Source of the DNA: Neptunomonas japonica DSM 18939
Lineage (GTDB): Bacteria > Pseudomonadota > Gammaproteobacteria > Pseudomonadales > Balneatricaceae
DNA length: 64,000 nucleotides
Assembly (NCBI RefSeq): GCF_000422765.1
Contig: NZ_AUGR01000021.1
Coordinates: 1 to 64,000, forward strand
Direction of reading: 5' to 3'
Shown: positions 54,073-62,840 of the stretch, in pieces
How positions within the stretch are numbered: position 1 is the stretch's first letter
Layout: every line of letters starts with the position of its first letter
The notes under the pieces: generated by a model
Database searches by the model: none
Seen by the model: the letters and a program-made list of their open reading frames with translations, nothing else
What the model was told of the DNA's origin: nothing
Translations under genes and position numbers: made by a program

Positions 54073-55176
54073 TCATCCAGATTCTAGTATTGCGATTCCC
54101 TGACGATAGCCTAGGCCTCCATTACCATGTACTAAGCCGTATTGATTTTTTCCCGAAGGGGAAGCAGCGTTTGAATTTAACAAGTGATACATCTCAATTA
54201 ACCCGTTAAGTGCAGGGTTGTTCCAAGGCGCTCGTGCTAAGTTCATACCACCGGTAATAGTCATTAAATGTTGGCTTATAAACTCAGGAGCTTCATTCAG
54301 CGATTTTATCAATCCACTGCTCACAAGAAATGCCAGAGGTACTATTGGGTAACAGGTATAAATTTCCATGAGCACTTTGTCTTCAGCAATGAGCGTATTA
54401 AGATCAATATCTGCTTGTAGACACGCTTGCTGATAGGCGTGAGATAAATGTTCATATCGAGCAATGAGGGGAAGTTGTTGTGCTTCGTCAATATCAAGTA
54501 GGCCCAAACCAACTCCCGCAACGCGAACACGCAGATCCTGGTCAACATTGAGTTGTTGGGTTAGTGATTCGCTACACAGTAATAAACGGCCGGAGAAATC
54601 CACCAAAGGATTAGCGCAATCAACACCGCGAAATAGCTTAGTGACATGGTTAAACCATTTAATATCCGGGGTAGGGAAATGAGCACGATGTTCTTGTTTA
54701 GCAATGTAATGGCTGCGACTGTGGTTAGTAAATAATGCCTCAGCAAGCTCAAGAAATTTTGTATCACTAATCTTGTGGTATTTTATGAACTCATCAGCAA
54801 GGTCGTTATATAACTGGGCAATGGAGTAGTCATCAGCATAAACAGACATCAGCTGGTGACGTTCTTCACGCTGGTAGCCGCTTTTTACTGCATCATCACC
54901 ACCAATGATGACGGCCTGATGTCCTTGTCCTATTAACTGTTGCGCATGTTCCAGTGCCATGATCGGAGCACAACCGCTACGAAAGTGATTAGGCTGCAGT
55001 TCACTGTGCCAATCAGTCGATAGAGGCTCAATGATGAGTTGTGTTGGCGTTATGCCTAGTGCTGCAATGGCGTCTACAGAAGATTGATAGCGCGCAATTT
55101 CTTGTTGAAGTTGCTCACTATTATCTTGATCAATTTTCGCATAAGCCGCGATTATGTTTACTGTTGTAGCCGTCAT
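54073..55176 (-). CDS. Thiolase-like protein
   Basis: A 367-residue member of the thiolase superfamily. Resemblance is clearest toward the C terminus, in TITGGMNLARAPWNNPAL and YGLVHGNGGLGYRQG, which follow the pattern of the acetyl-CoA acetyltransferase/SCP-x group. The nucleophile region is altered: FRSGCAPIMALEHAQQ stands where a longer Gly/Ser-rich motif is usual, so the condensing or cleaving activity is uncertain. It is about 20-130 residues shorter than common relatives. It lies 75 bases downstream of an MFS permease gene and is probably co-transcribed with it. Confidence 0.72.
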   Translation of the reverse strand: MTATTVNIIAAYAKIDQDNSEQLQQEIARYQSSVDAIAALGITPTQLIIEPLSTDWHSELQPNHFRSGCAPIMALEHAQQLIGQGHQAVIIGGDDAVKSGYQREERHQLMSVYADDYSIAQLYNDLADEFIKYHKISDTKFLELAEALFTNHSRSHYIAKQEHRAHFPTPDIKWFNHVTKLFRGVDCANPLVDFSGRLLLCSESLTQQLNVDQDLRVRVAGVGLGLLDIDEAQQLPLIARYEHLSHAYQQACLQADIDLNTLIAEDKVLMEIYTCYPIVPLAFLVSSGLIKSLNEAPEFISQHLMTITGGMNLARAPWNNPALNGLIEMYHLLNSNAASPSGKNQYGLVHGNGGLGYRQGIAILESG

Positions 55177-55251
55177 ACAAAGATAATCCTATTGAATGAA
55201 TAGGGTTCGATAGTATCAGAGAACGCTATCCATTTTTCAGTGAAAATTTGT

Positions 55252-56517
55252 TTAAGATGCTGCAAATTGAGGCTGCCGTTCAGCCCAAGGGCGCTCTTGG
55301 ATTGGTAAGTGGACTAATGCTGAAAGAGCACCGACGCCAATGCCAACCCACCAAACTAGAGTGTAATTACCGTATAAGTCAAACATTGCTCCACCAAGCC
55401 ATACGCCAATGAAACCGCCTAGTTGATGTGAGAAAAATACCAAGCCGTATAGTGTGCCCATGTAACGTACCCCGTAAATCTGAGCAACAAGACCTGATGT
55501 AAGTGGAACTGTTGCTAGCCATAGGGCGCCCATTAAGATAGAAAAAAGTACTACCGATTCTGGAGTGACGGGGTTGAGAATGAAGACAGCAGCAACGATG
55601 GTGCGCATCAAATAGATGCCTGATAATAAATACTTGCGTGAGTATTTACTGCCGAGCCAACCTGCCAGTATGGTCCCTACAATATTTGATACACCTATCA
55701 GGGCTATAGCAATAGCGCCGAGGGTTGATGTAGAAGAAACCCCTAATGATTGAAGGACGCTGTCGGGGGTAACGACACTACACATCTCCGTAATAAATGC
55801 TGGGAAATGTGCTGTAATAAAAGCCAATTGGTAGCCGCAGGAAAAGAAACCAATAAAAATAAATGCAAAGGAGGGATCTTTAACCGCCTGCATAATTACC
55901 CTGCTCATTTTTTCATCGCTTTGCTGCTTGGTAGGCGGTGCAGGAATACGCATAAAAAATAGAGCAACTAGAGACACGAGAACAAAACCTGCAAGGGCTA
56001 TGAAAACTGATTGCCAAGGCATTTGCTGTAATAAATACTGCGTTATAGGCGGGCCGACAATTTGCCCTGCAGAACCTGCTGCGGTAGTAATGCCTAACGC
56101 TAAAGAGCGGTGTTTATCAGATACTGCTCGACCAACAATAGCGAGAATAACGCCAAACCCCGTTCCGGCAATACCAAATCCGACAAGTGCTTCAAGTAAT
56201 TGGTGTTGGCCAGGTGTAATCGCAAATGCTGATAATACCAACCCGGTTACATAGCATGCTACACCAGCCACAATAGCTTTCTTGTCACCATACTTTTCAG
56301 CAAAAGCGCTAAATAATGGTTGCCCAATTCCCCAAAACAAATTCTGTATTGCAATAGCAAAAGAGAAGTCTGCTCTAAGCCAATTGAACTCTGTTGCAAT
56401 AGGTATCTGAAATAGGCCAAACGAGGCGCGAATAGAGAAGCTAACGAGTAGTATGATGCAGCCAGCAATGAGTATCGGATTGAATAGTGAGCTTTCTTTG
56501 TTGGTTGTTACTGTCAT
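55252..56517 (-). CDS. MFS transporter (monocarboxylate/oxalate-formate type)
   Basis: A 421-residue major facilitator with 12 predicted helices. Features include IRASFGLFQIPIATEF in the first helix, FWGIGQPLFSAFAEKYGDKKA (the loop 2-3 motif region) and AGTGFGVILAIVGRAVSDKHR. These resemble permeases annotated as monocarboxylate or oxalate/formate antiporters. An 8-bp palindrome lies just upstream and may bind a regulator. A thiolase-like gene follows. Substrate not determinable; a short-chain acid is a reasonable guess. Confidence 0.85.
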   Translation of the reverse strand: MTVTTNKESSLFNPILIAGCIILLVSFSIRASFGLFQIPIATEFNWLRADFSFAIAIQNLFWGIGQPLFSAFAEKYGDKKAIVAGVACYVTGLVLSAFAITPGQHQLLEALVGFGIAGTGFGVILAIVGRAVSDKHRSLALGITTAAGSAGQIVGPPITQYLLQQMPWQSVFIALAGFVLVSLVALFFMRIPAPPTKQQSDEKMSRVIMQAVKDPSFAFIFIGFFSCGYQLAFITAHFPAFITEMCSVVTPDSVLQSLGVSSTSTLGAIAIALIGVSNIVGTILAGWLGSKYSRKYLLSGIYLMRTIVAAVFILNPVTPESVVLFSILMGALWLATVPLTSGLVAQIYGVRYMGTLYGLVFFSHQLGGFIGVWLGGAMFDLYGNYTLVWWVGIGVGALSALVHLPIQERPWAERQPQFAAS

Positions 56518-56533
56518 TTTAAGTACATGCTCG

Positions 56534-56553
56534 ATTGATCGAGTCCGATCAAT
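56534..56553. promoter_or_regulatory. Palindrome upstream of the MFS gene, candidate operator
   Basis: On the minus strand ATTGATCGGACTCGATCAAT is an 8-bp perfect inverted repeat with a four-base centre. It lies 17 bases before the MFS start codon, a place where repressors of the GntR, TetR or IclR type often bind. No matching regulator gene is adjacent. Confidence 0.5.
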
Positions 56554-56710
56554 TTATAGGGGCCGATAAACATTGAGAAAATTTATACTTTTTATTGTAC
56601 GAAATAACGTAGGCTTTAAGAGGTGCTTTAGCAGAATAGAAAGAATTAGGTTTCTTATAAATCAGTCATTAATTGATAGATAATCTAATCCTTTCTATTT
56701 ATTTCAGAGT

Positions 56711-57913
56711 TTACAGCCCCAGCATCTCCGCGACGTAGTCGGCATCTTTATCGCCACGACCTGAAAGATTCACTAAAATTGTCTGTTCAGGTGTCAGTGT
56801 GGCAGCTTTGCGAATAGCCCAAGCAACAGCATGCGCGCTCTCTAATGCCGGGATAATGCCTTCAACCCGCGATAGCATCATAAAAGCATCAAGGCATTCT
56901 TCATCACTTGCTACATCGTATTGAACGCGCTCAAGATCTTTCAGATGGCAGTGCTGCGGTCCAACACCTGGATAATCTAGGCCTGAAGCAATTGAGTGAA
57001 CAGGCAGAGGCTGGCCGTTGTTGTCTTGCAATACATAACATTTAAAGCCATGAATCTCACCGGGAGAGCCTTTAGTCATGGTAGCTGAATGATGCGGTGT
57101 ATCTAAGCCTTTACCTGACGGTTCTACGCCGACAATGTTTACGCTTTCATCATTCAAAAATTCTGTAAATAATCCCATAGCGTTAGAGCCACCACCGACA
57201 CAAGCAGTGATGAAGTTTGGCAGTTGCTTTTCTTTTGCTAAAAACTGCTCGCGCGCTTCACGACCAATGACGCTCTGAAAATCACGTACCATTTTAGGGA
57301 AAGGGTGAGGGCCAACGACTGAGCCAATGGCATATATGAAGTTAACCGGATCTTTAAGGTACTCTTCAAAGGCGCTATCAACAGCATCTTTTAGTGTTGC
57401 TGTGCCACGTGTTACAGGGATAAGTGTGCAACCCAAGATTTTCATTTTGGTGACATTTGGGTGTTCTTTTTCAATATCAACCTGACCCATATGGATTTCA
57501 CAGGGAATACCGACTAATGCACAGGCTGTTGCTAAGGCAACTCCATGCTGACCTGCCCCTGTTTCTGCAATGACTTTGGTTTTACCCATATACTTTGCGA
57601 GTAGTGCTTCGCCAAGGCAGTGGTTAATTTTGTGCGCACCCGTATGGTTTAAGTCTTCGCGTTTGAGAAAGATTCTGGCGCCGCCAATCTTGTCTGAAAG
57701 ACGGCGAGCAAAATACAAAGGGCTTGGTCGGCCTACGTAGTCGGTAAGTAGCATTTCAAGTTCTTGCTGGAACTCTGGGAGCTTCCTGATTTCTTCGTAT
57801 GCTTGGTCTATTTCGTCCATAATGGATTTGAGCTCAGGAGGAATTATCTGGCCACCGTATTGTCCAAAAAAACCATCTTTATCAGGCATAGGGCCAAAAT
57901 CAATATTGCTCAT
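56711..57913 (-). CDS. trpB: Tryptophan synthase beta chain
   Basis: A PLP enzyme of about 400 residues that joins indole and serine to form tryptophan. The PLP lysine is in [20 protein letters not shown] (about residue 90). The phosphate loop is [10 protein letters not shown] (about 235). An in-frame start at 57952 would add 13 residues; the ATG at 57913 follows AGAGAGA and gives the standard opening [20 protein letters not shown]. No trpA is adjacent, which is unusual because trpB and trpA are normally neighbours in gammaproteobacteria. It may be a second, indole-salvaging copy. Confidence 0.93.
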   Translation of the reverse strand: MSNIDFGPMPDKDGFFGQYGGQIIPPELKSIMDEIDQAYEEIRKLPEFQQELEMLLTDYVGRPSPLYFARRLSDKIGGARIFLKREDLNHTGAHKINHCLGEALLAKYMGKTKVIAETGAGQHGVALATACALVGIPCEIHMGQVDIEKEHPNVTKMKILGCTLIPVTRGTATLKDAVDSAFEEYLKDPVNFIYAIGSVVGPHPFPKMVRDFQSVIGREAREQFLAKEKQLPNFITACVGGGSNAMGLFTEFLNDESVNIVGVEPSGKGLDTPHHSATMTKGSPGEIHGFKCYVLQDNNGQPLPVHSIASGLDYPGVGPQHCHLKDLERVQYDVASDEECLDAFMMLSRVEGIIPALESAHAVAWAIRKAATLTPEQTILVNLSGRGDKDADYVAEMLGL

Positions 57914-58050
57914 ATTACATCTCTCTTGAAAAGTGCCGAATATTTGTATCACTATGAAGAGACTATAAAAGAGAGTGAAGCAGGAATCTACGAATAAGGG
58001 TAAATAATTACTGTATTAATGGTAATGCGGAGTGTGTTTTAGGTAGGTGT

Positions 58051-58413
58051 TTAATCGAACTGAAAACCTAGCTGCTTTTCAGTAATTCCCATTGTTTTAT
58101 AGCCTAGCTTACGCTGTTGTTTATTAAGCGTAAGCACAAGCGAGCGTGCTTCAGAGTATGAAGTAAGAATAGAGCGTATGTATTCTTGTTTGATGGTTGA
58201 TTGAAGGCGCCCGCGGCTCTGAGAAACTATCCAATCGCCGACTAGGTCTTGGTAGAGTCGTATCACGATATACTCTTGATTTTTACGCCAGTGTACGATC
58301 AAGGGGGCTGTACCATTTAATGGGTTATGTAATAAATTGTCTGAGGATTTATAATGGCGCGAATTGAGCCTTAATCTGCAGCATTTGTAAAGCGTAGGAG
58401 TGTAAGTTGTCAA
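58051..58413 (-). CDS. WGR-like domain small protein
   Basis: A protein of up to 120 residues. Most of the chain resembles a lone WGR domain: YIVIRLYQDLVGDWIVSQS, then GRLQS, then EARSLVLTLNKQQRKLGYKT. WGR domains bind nucleic acid ends in PARPs and occur as single-domain proteins in bacteria. The tryptophan of the name-giving motif is replaced (SRGR). The start is uncertain: the only long option is a TTG at 58413, which overlaps the divergent pdxB start by seven bases; a shorter product from a TTG at 58302 has no ribosome site. Function unknown. Confidence 0.6.
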   Translation of the reverse strand: MTTYTPTLYKCCRLRLNSRHYKSSDNLLHNPLNGTAPLIVHWRKNQEYIVIRLYQDLVGDWIVSQSRGRLQSTIKQEYIRSILTSYSEARSLVLTLNKQQRKLGYKTMGITEKQLGFQFD

Positions 58414-59564
58414 AGAACATTGTAAAAATAGTGGCCGATGAGAATATTCCGGCCCTTGAGTCTATGTTTGGTTCTGATACAGGTATGCAAATTGAGTTGC
58501 ACAGAGTTGCCGGAAGGGAGCTAAGAGCTGAGCAACTAGAAGGTGCTGATGTGCTTTTAGTGCGATCGATTACGCAGGTAAATGCAACACTATTAAGCTG
58601 TGCATCACAGCTTAAAATGGTGGGTACAACGACCATTGGTGTTGATCATATTGACCAAGCATATTTAAAAAGCAGAGATATTCCTTTTTTTAATGCCCCA
58701 GGCTGCAATGCTGATGCTGTTGTTGAATACGTCTTGAGCATTATTTATAACACCTTATTTGAGCGTCAGGCTGAGCTAAAGGATTTAACCGTAGGAATTA
58801 TTGGCGTTGGTAATGTTGGTGGGCGCCTTTATGAACGTTTACGTTCGCTCGGCGTTTCTTTGCTGATTAACGACCCGCCTCGTGAGCAGCGAGGTGAGAG
58901 CGGTTTTGTTGATTTAAATACCGTTATTCAAGAGGCTGATATCCTTTGTTTACACACACCATTAGTGAAGAGTGGTGAATATCCAACGCATCACTTATTG
59001 GCAGAGAAAGAGTTGCTAGCTTTAAAGCCAAATGTATTATTGATTAATGCTGGCAGAGGGCCTGTTATTGATAATTCAGCACTGCTCGCGTGTATGGAGC
59101 AGCGAGATGATTTAACACTCGTGCTAGATGTGTGGGAACACGAGCCACAACTGGACCCTTTATTGGTTGATAAAGCGATGGTCGCTACGCCTCATATAGC
59201 AGGGTACAGTTATGATGGAAAATTGCGTGGAACACATATGTTAAGGTGTCGTTTTAGTGAGGTATTTGGGGTTCCTCAGCCTCAGCCGTTGTCGCACTAT
59301 TTGCCGCAAGCTTTAATTCATAAGGTAGCAGTGAACAACGATGTGGCTATCCATGATTTGATGAATCTTGTTTATGACCCGTATCGTGATGACCGTGCTT
59401 TACGTAAAACGCTGTTCGAAAAAAGCCAGTCTAAGTTATTTGATTTGTTACGTAAAAATTACCCGATACGGCGTGAATTTTCATCATTGCATGTGCTTGG
59501 AGTGAGTGATGTAGATAAAGCTAATGTATTGAAAAACCTCGGATTTACGATTGATTTAACGTAA
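58407..59564 (+). CDS. pdxB: Erythronate-4-phosphate dehydrogenase
   Basis: A 385-residue NAD-dependent D-2-hydroxyacid dehydrogenase of the PdxB type, the second step of the deoxyxylulose-5-phosphate-dependent route to pyridoxal phosphate. NAD binding is GIIGVGNVGGRLYERL (about 118). The catalytic Arg is in INAGRGPVIDN (about 208), Glu in VWEHEPQLD (about 237) and His in TPHIAGYSYDGKLRGT (about 255). The C-terminal dimerisation domain of PdxB is present. Translation starts at a TTG at 58407, eight bases after TAGGAG. The PilZ gene follows after 27 bases. Confidence 0.93.
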   Translation: MSKNIVKIVADENIPALESMFGSDTGMQIELHRVAGRELRAEQLEGADVLLVRSITQVNATLLSCASQLKMVGTTTIGVDHIDQAYLKSRDIPFFNAPGCNADAVVEYVLSIIYNTLFERQAELKDLTVGIIGVGNVGGRLYERLRSLGVSLLINDPPREQRGESGFVDLNTVIQEADILCLHTPLVKSGEYPTHHLLAEKELLALKPNVLLINAGRGPVIDNSALLACMEQRDDLTLVLDVWEHEPQLDPLLVDKAMVATPHIAGYSYDGKLRGTHMLRCRFSEVFGVPQPQPLSHYLPQALIHKVAVNNDVAIHDLMNLVYDPYRDDRALRKTLFEKSQSKLFDLLRKNYPIRREFSSLHVLGVSDVDKANVLKNLGFTIDLT

Positions 59565-59591
59565 GCTAGGCTTATTGATACAGAGGTATAA

Positions 59592-60290
59592 ATGCTCCCG
59601 ACGACTAATATTCAACAAATAGAAAAGTCATTAAAAGATTTAATGCCTGCCATAGGTGAGACTGTTTCTATTCAGTTTCAAAGTCCGCGTAAACGTTTTG
59701 CTTTGAAGCTATTAGGTTTTAAAGAAAATGGCAGCGTGATCGTGTCTGCTCCCCAGGGCAGTGTTAACACGCTGAACCTTGAAGGTGCACGGTTAACTGC
59801 AACATTAATGGCAGGTAATAGGCGTTGTGCGTTTGTAAGTCGGTTATTAAAAGCTAATCCTTCCCCTTACCCTCATTGGCATTTAGGGTATCCAGATACA
59901 GTTGAATATCATCAAGTCCGAAAACACCAGCGAATCCCTGTTAATTTAGCTATCTCAATTGACCATCAAGATGAAGCTAAAAGTGTAAAGTTTGGTATGC
60001 CCCGAGTGCTACATAGCCAAGATATGAGCGCTCATGGTATTGCAGTTGATGCTCCTAGCGCACTTGGGCAAGTCAATGATAAGTATTTTCTTACATTACG
60101 TTTTCAAGTGGGTGGTCTTGACCAAGTTATTTTGCTACCGACGATATTACGCAGTATTCAAAATATTGAAGCAGGTGTCGTACTCCATGGTATGGAATTT
60201 GATGACTTGGAAGAAGATACCCATTTACTGGTTACGGCATTTGTCTACCAACAATTTCTAGCAGAGTTAGGCTATCTCAATGACGAATAA
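59592..60290 (+). CDS. PilZ-domain c-di-GMP-binding protein (YcgR-like)
   Basis: A 232-residue protein with an N-terminal YcgR-like beta domain (about 10-105) and a C-terminal PilZ domain (about 108-225). Both c-di-GMP-binding motifs are intact: RKHQR (residues 110-114) and DMSAHG (about 144-149). YcgR-type proteins slow the flagellar motor when c-di-GMP is high, and this is the expected role. It overlaps the next gene by 11 bases, suggesting co-translation with an ATP-NAD-kinase-like protein. Confidence 0.9.
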   Translation: MLPTTNIQQIEKSLKDLMPAIGETVSIQFQSPRKRFALKLLGFKENGSVIVSAPQGSVNTLNLEGARLTATLMAGNRRCAFVSRLLKANPSPYPHWHLGYPDTVEYHQVRKHQRIPVNLAISIDHQDEAKSVKFGMPRVLHSQDMSAHGIAVDAPSALGQVNDKYFLTLRFQVGGLDQVILLPTILRSIQNIEAGVVLHGMEFDDLEEDTHLLVTAFVYQQFLAELGYLNDE

Positions 60291-61413
60291 TAAATTACGA
60301 GTCTTCAGGTTAGGATTGATAATTAATCCTTTGGCAGGGGTCGGTGGTAGCGTTGCTTTAAAAGGAAGTGATGGTGCTGAGACGGCTCGTAAAGCATTGG
60401 AACTGGGTGCAGAACCTAAAGCTCAGCTACGCGCGCTGACGGCACTGTCGGTACTATCGGGGTTAGCCGTTGAGTTGGTTACATATCCGGGTGAGATGGG
60501 AGAAGACGCAGCCAGGTCTGCTGGGTTTGAACCTTTCGTTATTGGCAGTATTCAAGCAGGTCACACTACGGCACAAGATACCGAGAATGCCGCATTGGCA
60601 ATGTATCAAGAGGGCGTTGATCTGATTATGTTTACTGGTGGTGACGGGACTGCCCGTAATATTTGCCATGCCTTACCTGACCAGTTCCCTGTTTTGGGCA
60701 TCCCTGCTGGCGTTAAAATTCACTCTGGTGTGTATGCTGTAACCCCTAAGGCTGCAGGAGAAGTTGTTGCGATGCTGGTGAGGGGAGAGTTGGTGACCTT
60801 GGGTGATCAAGAAGTTCGGGATATTGATGAAGCACAGTTTCGCGAAGGTAGAGTGCGTGCTAAATACTATGGCGAGTTACTTGTTCCGCAGGAACACCGT
60901 TACTTACAAAATGTAAAAAGTGGCGGTAAAGAAATAGAAGAGCTTGTTTTAACAGATATAGCTGCTGATCTGATTGAGCGAATGGAGCCTGATACTCGTT
61001 ACATTATAGGGTCAGGGACGACAGTTCAGGCTGTCATGCAAGAGTTGGGGCTACCTAATACTTTATTGGGAGTAGACCTGATCGAAGATCAAAAATTGCT
61101 AGCCAGTGATTGTACGGCGCAAGAGCTGCTTGCAAATACAGCGGGCACTAGTACTAAGATAATTATTACTATTATTGGTGGCCAAGGGCATATTCTTGGG
61201 CGTGGTAATCAGCAGTTGAGTCCTGAGCTTATTAAGCGAGTAGGCAAGGATAATATGATAGTAATTGCTACTAAGACAAAACTTGCTGAGCTAGGTGGTC
61301 GCCCCTTGATTGTCGATACTGGAGACGCTGAACTAGATAAAGAGCTGGCTGGAGTTATACCTGTTATTACGGGTTATCACGATGCAGTCTTATATCGAAT
61401 TGCAGAAATTTAA
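60280..61413 (+). CDS. ATP-NAD kinase family protein
   Basis: A 377-residue protein of the ATP-NAD kinase-like group (COG3199 type), distinct from the housekeeping NadK. The nucleotide-binding motif is MFTGGDGTARNICHAL (about 111), with INPLAGVGGSVALKGSDG at the N terminus, ILGIPAGVKIHSGVYA in the form VLGIPAGVKIHSG (about 140) and IGSGTTVQAVMQELG (about 246). The family is thought to phosphorylate a NAD-like or lipid-like substrate, which has not been settled as far as I know. A terminator follows. Confidence 0.85.
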   Translation: MTNNKLRVFRLGLIINPLAGVGGSVALKGSDGAETARKALELGAEPKAQLRALTALSVLSGLAVELVTYPGEMGEDAARSAGFEPFVIGSIQAGHTTAQDTENAALAMYQEGVDLIMFTGGDGTARNICHALPDQFPVLGIPAGVKIHSGVYAVTPKAAGEVVAMLVRGELVTLGDQEVRDIDEAQFREGRVRAKYYGELLVPQEHRYLQNVKSGGKEIEELVLTDIAADLIERMEPDTRYIIGSGTTVQAVMQELGLPNTLLGVDLIEDQKLLASDCTAQELLANTAGTSTKIIITIIGGQGHILGRGNQQLSPELIKRVGKDNMIVIATKTKLAELGGRPLIVDTGDAELDKELAGVIPVITGYHDAVLYRIAEI

Positions 61414-61419
61414 ACTAAA

Positions 61420-61442
61420 AAGCGCAGATAGTTTCTGCGCTT
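61420..61442. terminator. Terminator between convergent genes
   Basis: AAGCGCAGA (61420-61428), a short loop and TCTGCGCTT (61434-61442) form a hairpin between the ATP-NAD-kinase-like gene and the diguanylate cyclase. An A-rich left flank gives a T run for the minus strand. Confidence 0.82.
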
Positions 61443-61479
61443 ATACATTCACGGCTTCTTTTAGTTAGTTCTATCTGCC

Positions 61480-62499
61480 TTATGACGCTGTTTGCACTTG
61501 GTTTCTGCCACTGGCTTTTGCATGGTAAAGGGCCTTGTCAGCTCTATCAACCATTTGTTCAGCAGTTTCTTCTGGTAGGCGCTGGCTTATACCAAAAGAA
61601 GCAGTGATTGAGCTAATAACCTTGCCTGATTTTTTCTGTTTTATTCTAATTGCTTGTATTTTCTGGCGTAAATTTTCTGCAAGCTTAGCACCATCATTCT
61701 TGTGCTTTCCAATCATGAGAATTGCAAACTCCTCACCCCCAAAACGAACTGGTAGAATCGGTTTCTGGCATTCAGTTTTGAGTAGCTTTCCAAAATACTG
61801 AAGGACTTTATCGCCCATTAAATGGCCATACTCATCATTGAATTTTTTGAAGTGATCGATATCTATCATTATCAAGGTGGCTTCAGCGTGCGTAGGTGCG
61901 CCAATGATCTGCTCTAGCTCTGAGTCAAATACGCGCCGGTTAAACAAGCCTGTTAGAGGGTCAACACGAGCGTCTTGTTTTGTTTTTTGTAGCTCTTTTT
62001 TAAGCGAGACTATTTCAGCTTGGGCTTCTGCAATTTGTTTTTGAAACAGATTTGTTGATTCACTAATAGAGGCTGTATTTTCAGCCAAACGGTTAATGAT
62101 GCTGGTTATTTCTTTGTCTTGATTTTCAGTTTCACTTAAGCCTCTAAGGCTATCCTCAAGTACTGTGCCAAAATCAGAAGTGTGTTTCGCTGCATGATCA
62201 ACTTGTGTATTAAGCGTGTTGGTTAGTGCGATTATCTGGTTTTGCGCCTCTTCTGAATCAGTGATTTCATCACTGATAACATGTTCGCGAAATAGTTGCT
62301 CTCCTAAGAGAGTTGGGCAAGTTCCATAGGTATCTAGTGTCTGGTCAATTTTATAGTTTAAATTAGGGATTTTATTAGATACATAAGTATACCAAAGGGC
62401 ATAGTTTAGAGGGTTGGGAGGAATATTGTACTTCACCATTAACGGTATGGCTTGACGCAAATACTCGGCAGATTGTGTTGAATTTTCGGCAAATTTCAT
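61480..62499 (-). CDS. Diguanylate cyclase (GGDEF)
   Basis: A soluble protein of about 339 residues. The N-terminal half is helical and coiled-coil-rich with no named sensor domain; it includes YNIPPNPLNYALWYTYVSN, a motif I have seen in stand-alone diguanylate cyclases. The GGDEF domain (about 175-337) has DPLTGLFNRR and an intact RFGGEEFAIL active site, so it should make c-di-GMP. The inhibitory RxxD site is absent (QKPI at that place). The ATG at 62499 follows AAGGGAATGT; a longer frame to 62571 is less likely. Confidence 0.92.
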   Translation of the reverse strand: MKFAENSTQSAEYLRQAIPLMVKYNIPPNPLNYALWYTYVSNKIPNLNYKIDQTLDTYGTCPTLLGEQLFREHVISDEITDSEEAQNQIIALTNTLNTQVDHAAKHTSDFGTVLEDSLRGLSETENQDKEITSIINRLAENTASISESTNLFQKQIAEAQAEIVSLKKELQKTKQDARVDPLTGLFNRRVFDSELEQIIGAPTHAEATLIMIDIDHFKKFNDEYGHLMGDKVLQYFGKLLKTECQKPILPVRFGGEEFAILMIGKHKNDGAKLAENLRQKIQAIRIKQKKSGKVISSITASFGISQRLPEETAEQMVDRADKALYHAKASGRNQVQTAS

Positions 62500-62840
62500 A
62501 CATTCCCTTCGCTTATCTAAACTATGGAAGCTCAGCATTACAAACATGATTTTTGTACAGCTTAATATCAAAAACGCTACATAATATAGCGGCTTTTAAT
62601 GGTGAGTTAAACGCTTGTTTAAGATAAAGCTGTGATTACATTTACATCAGTAAACTGTCGGCCTACTTCCACTAAACTTTATGATTTTATGAGTATAGTT
62701 CATTTTATAAATGATGGATGAACACTGCTGAATTTTTTGATTAATACTTTCTAAGTCTTTGAATGTCTACTAAAAGCTACTTGACGACAATAAATGAAGG
62801 GTACAGATTATTTTTAATACTAACGCATGGAATGATGCAT

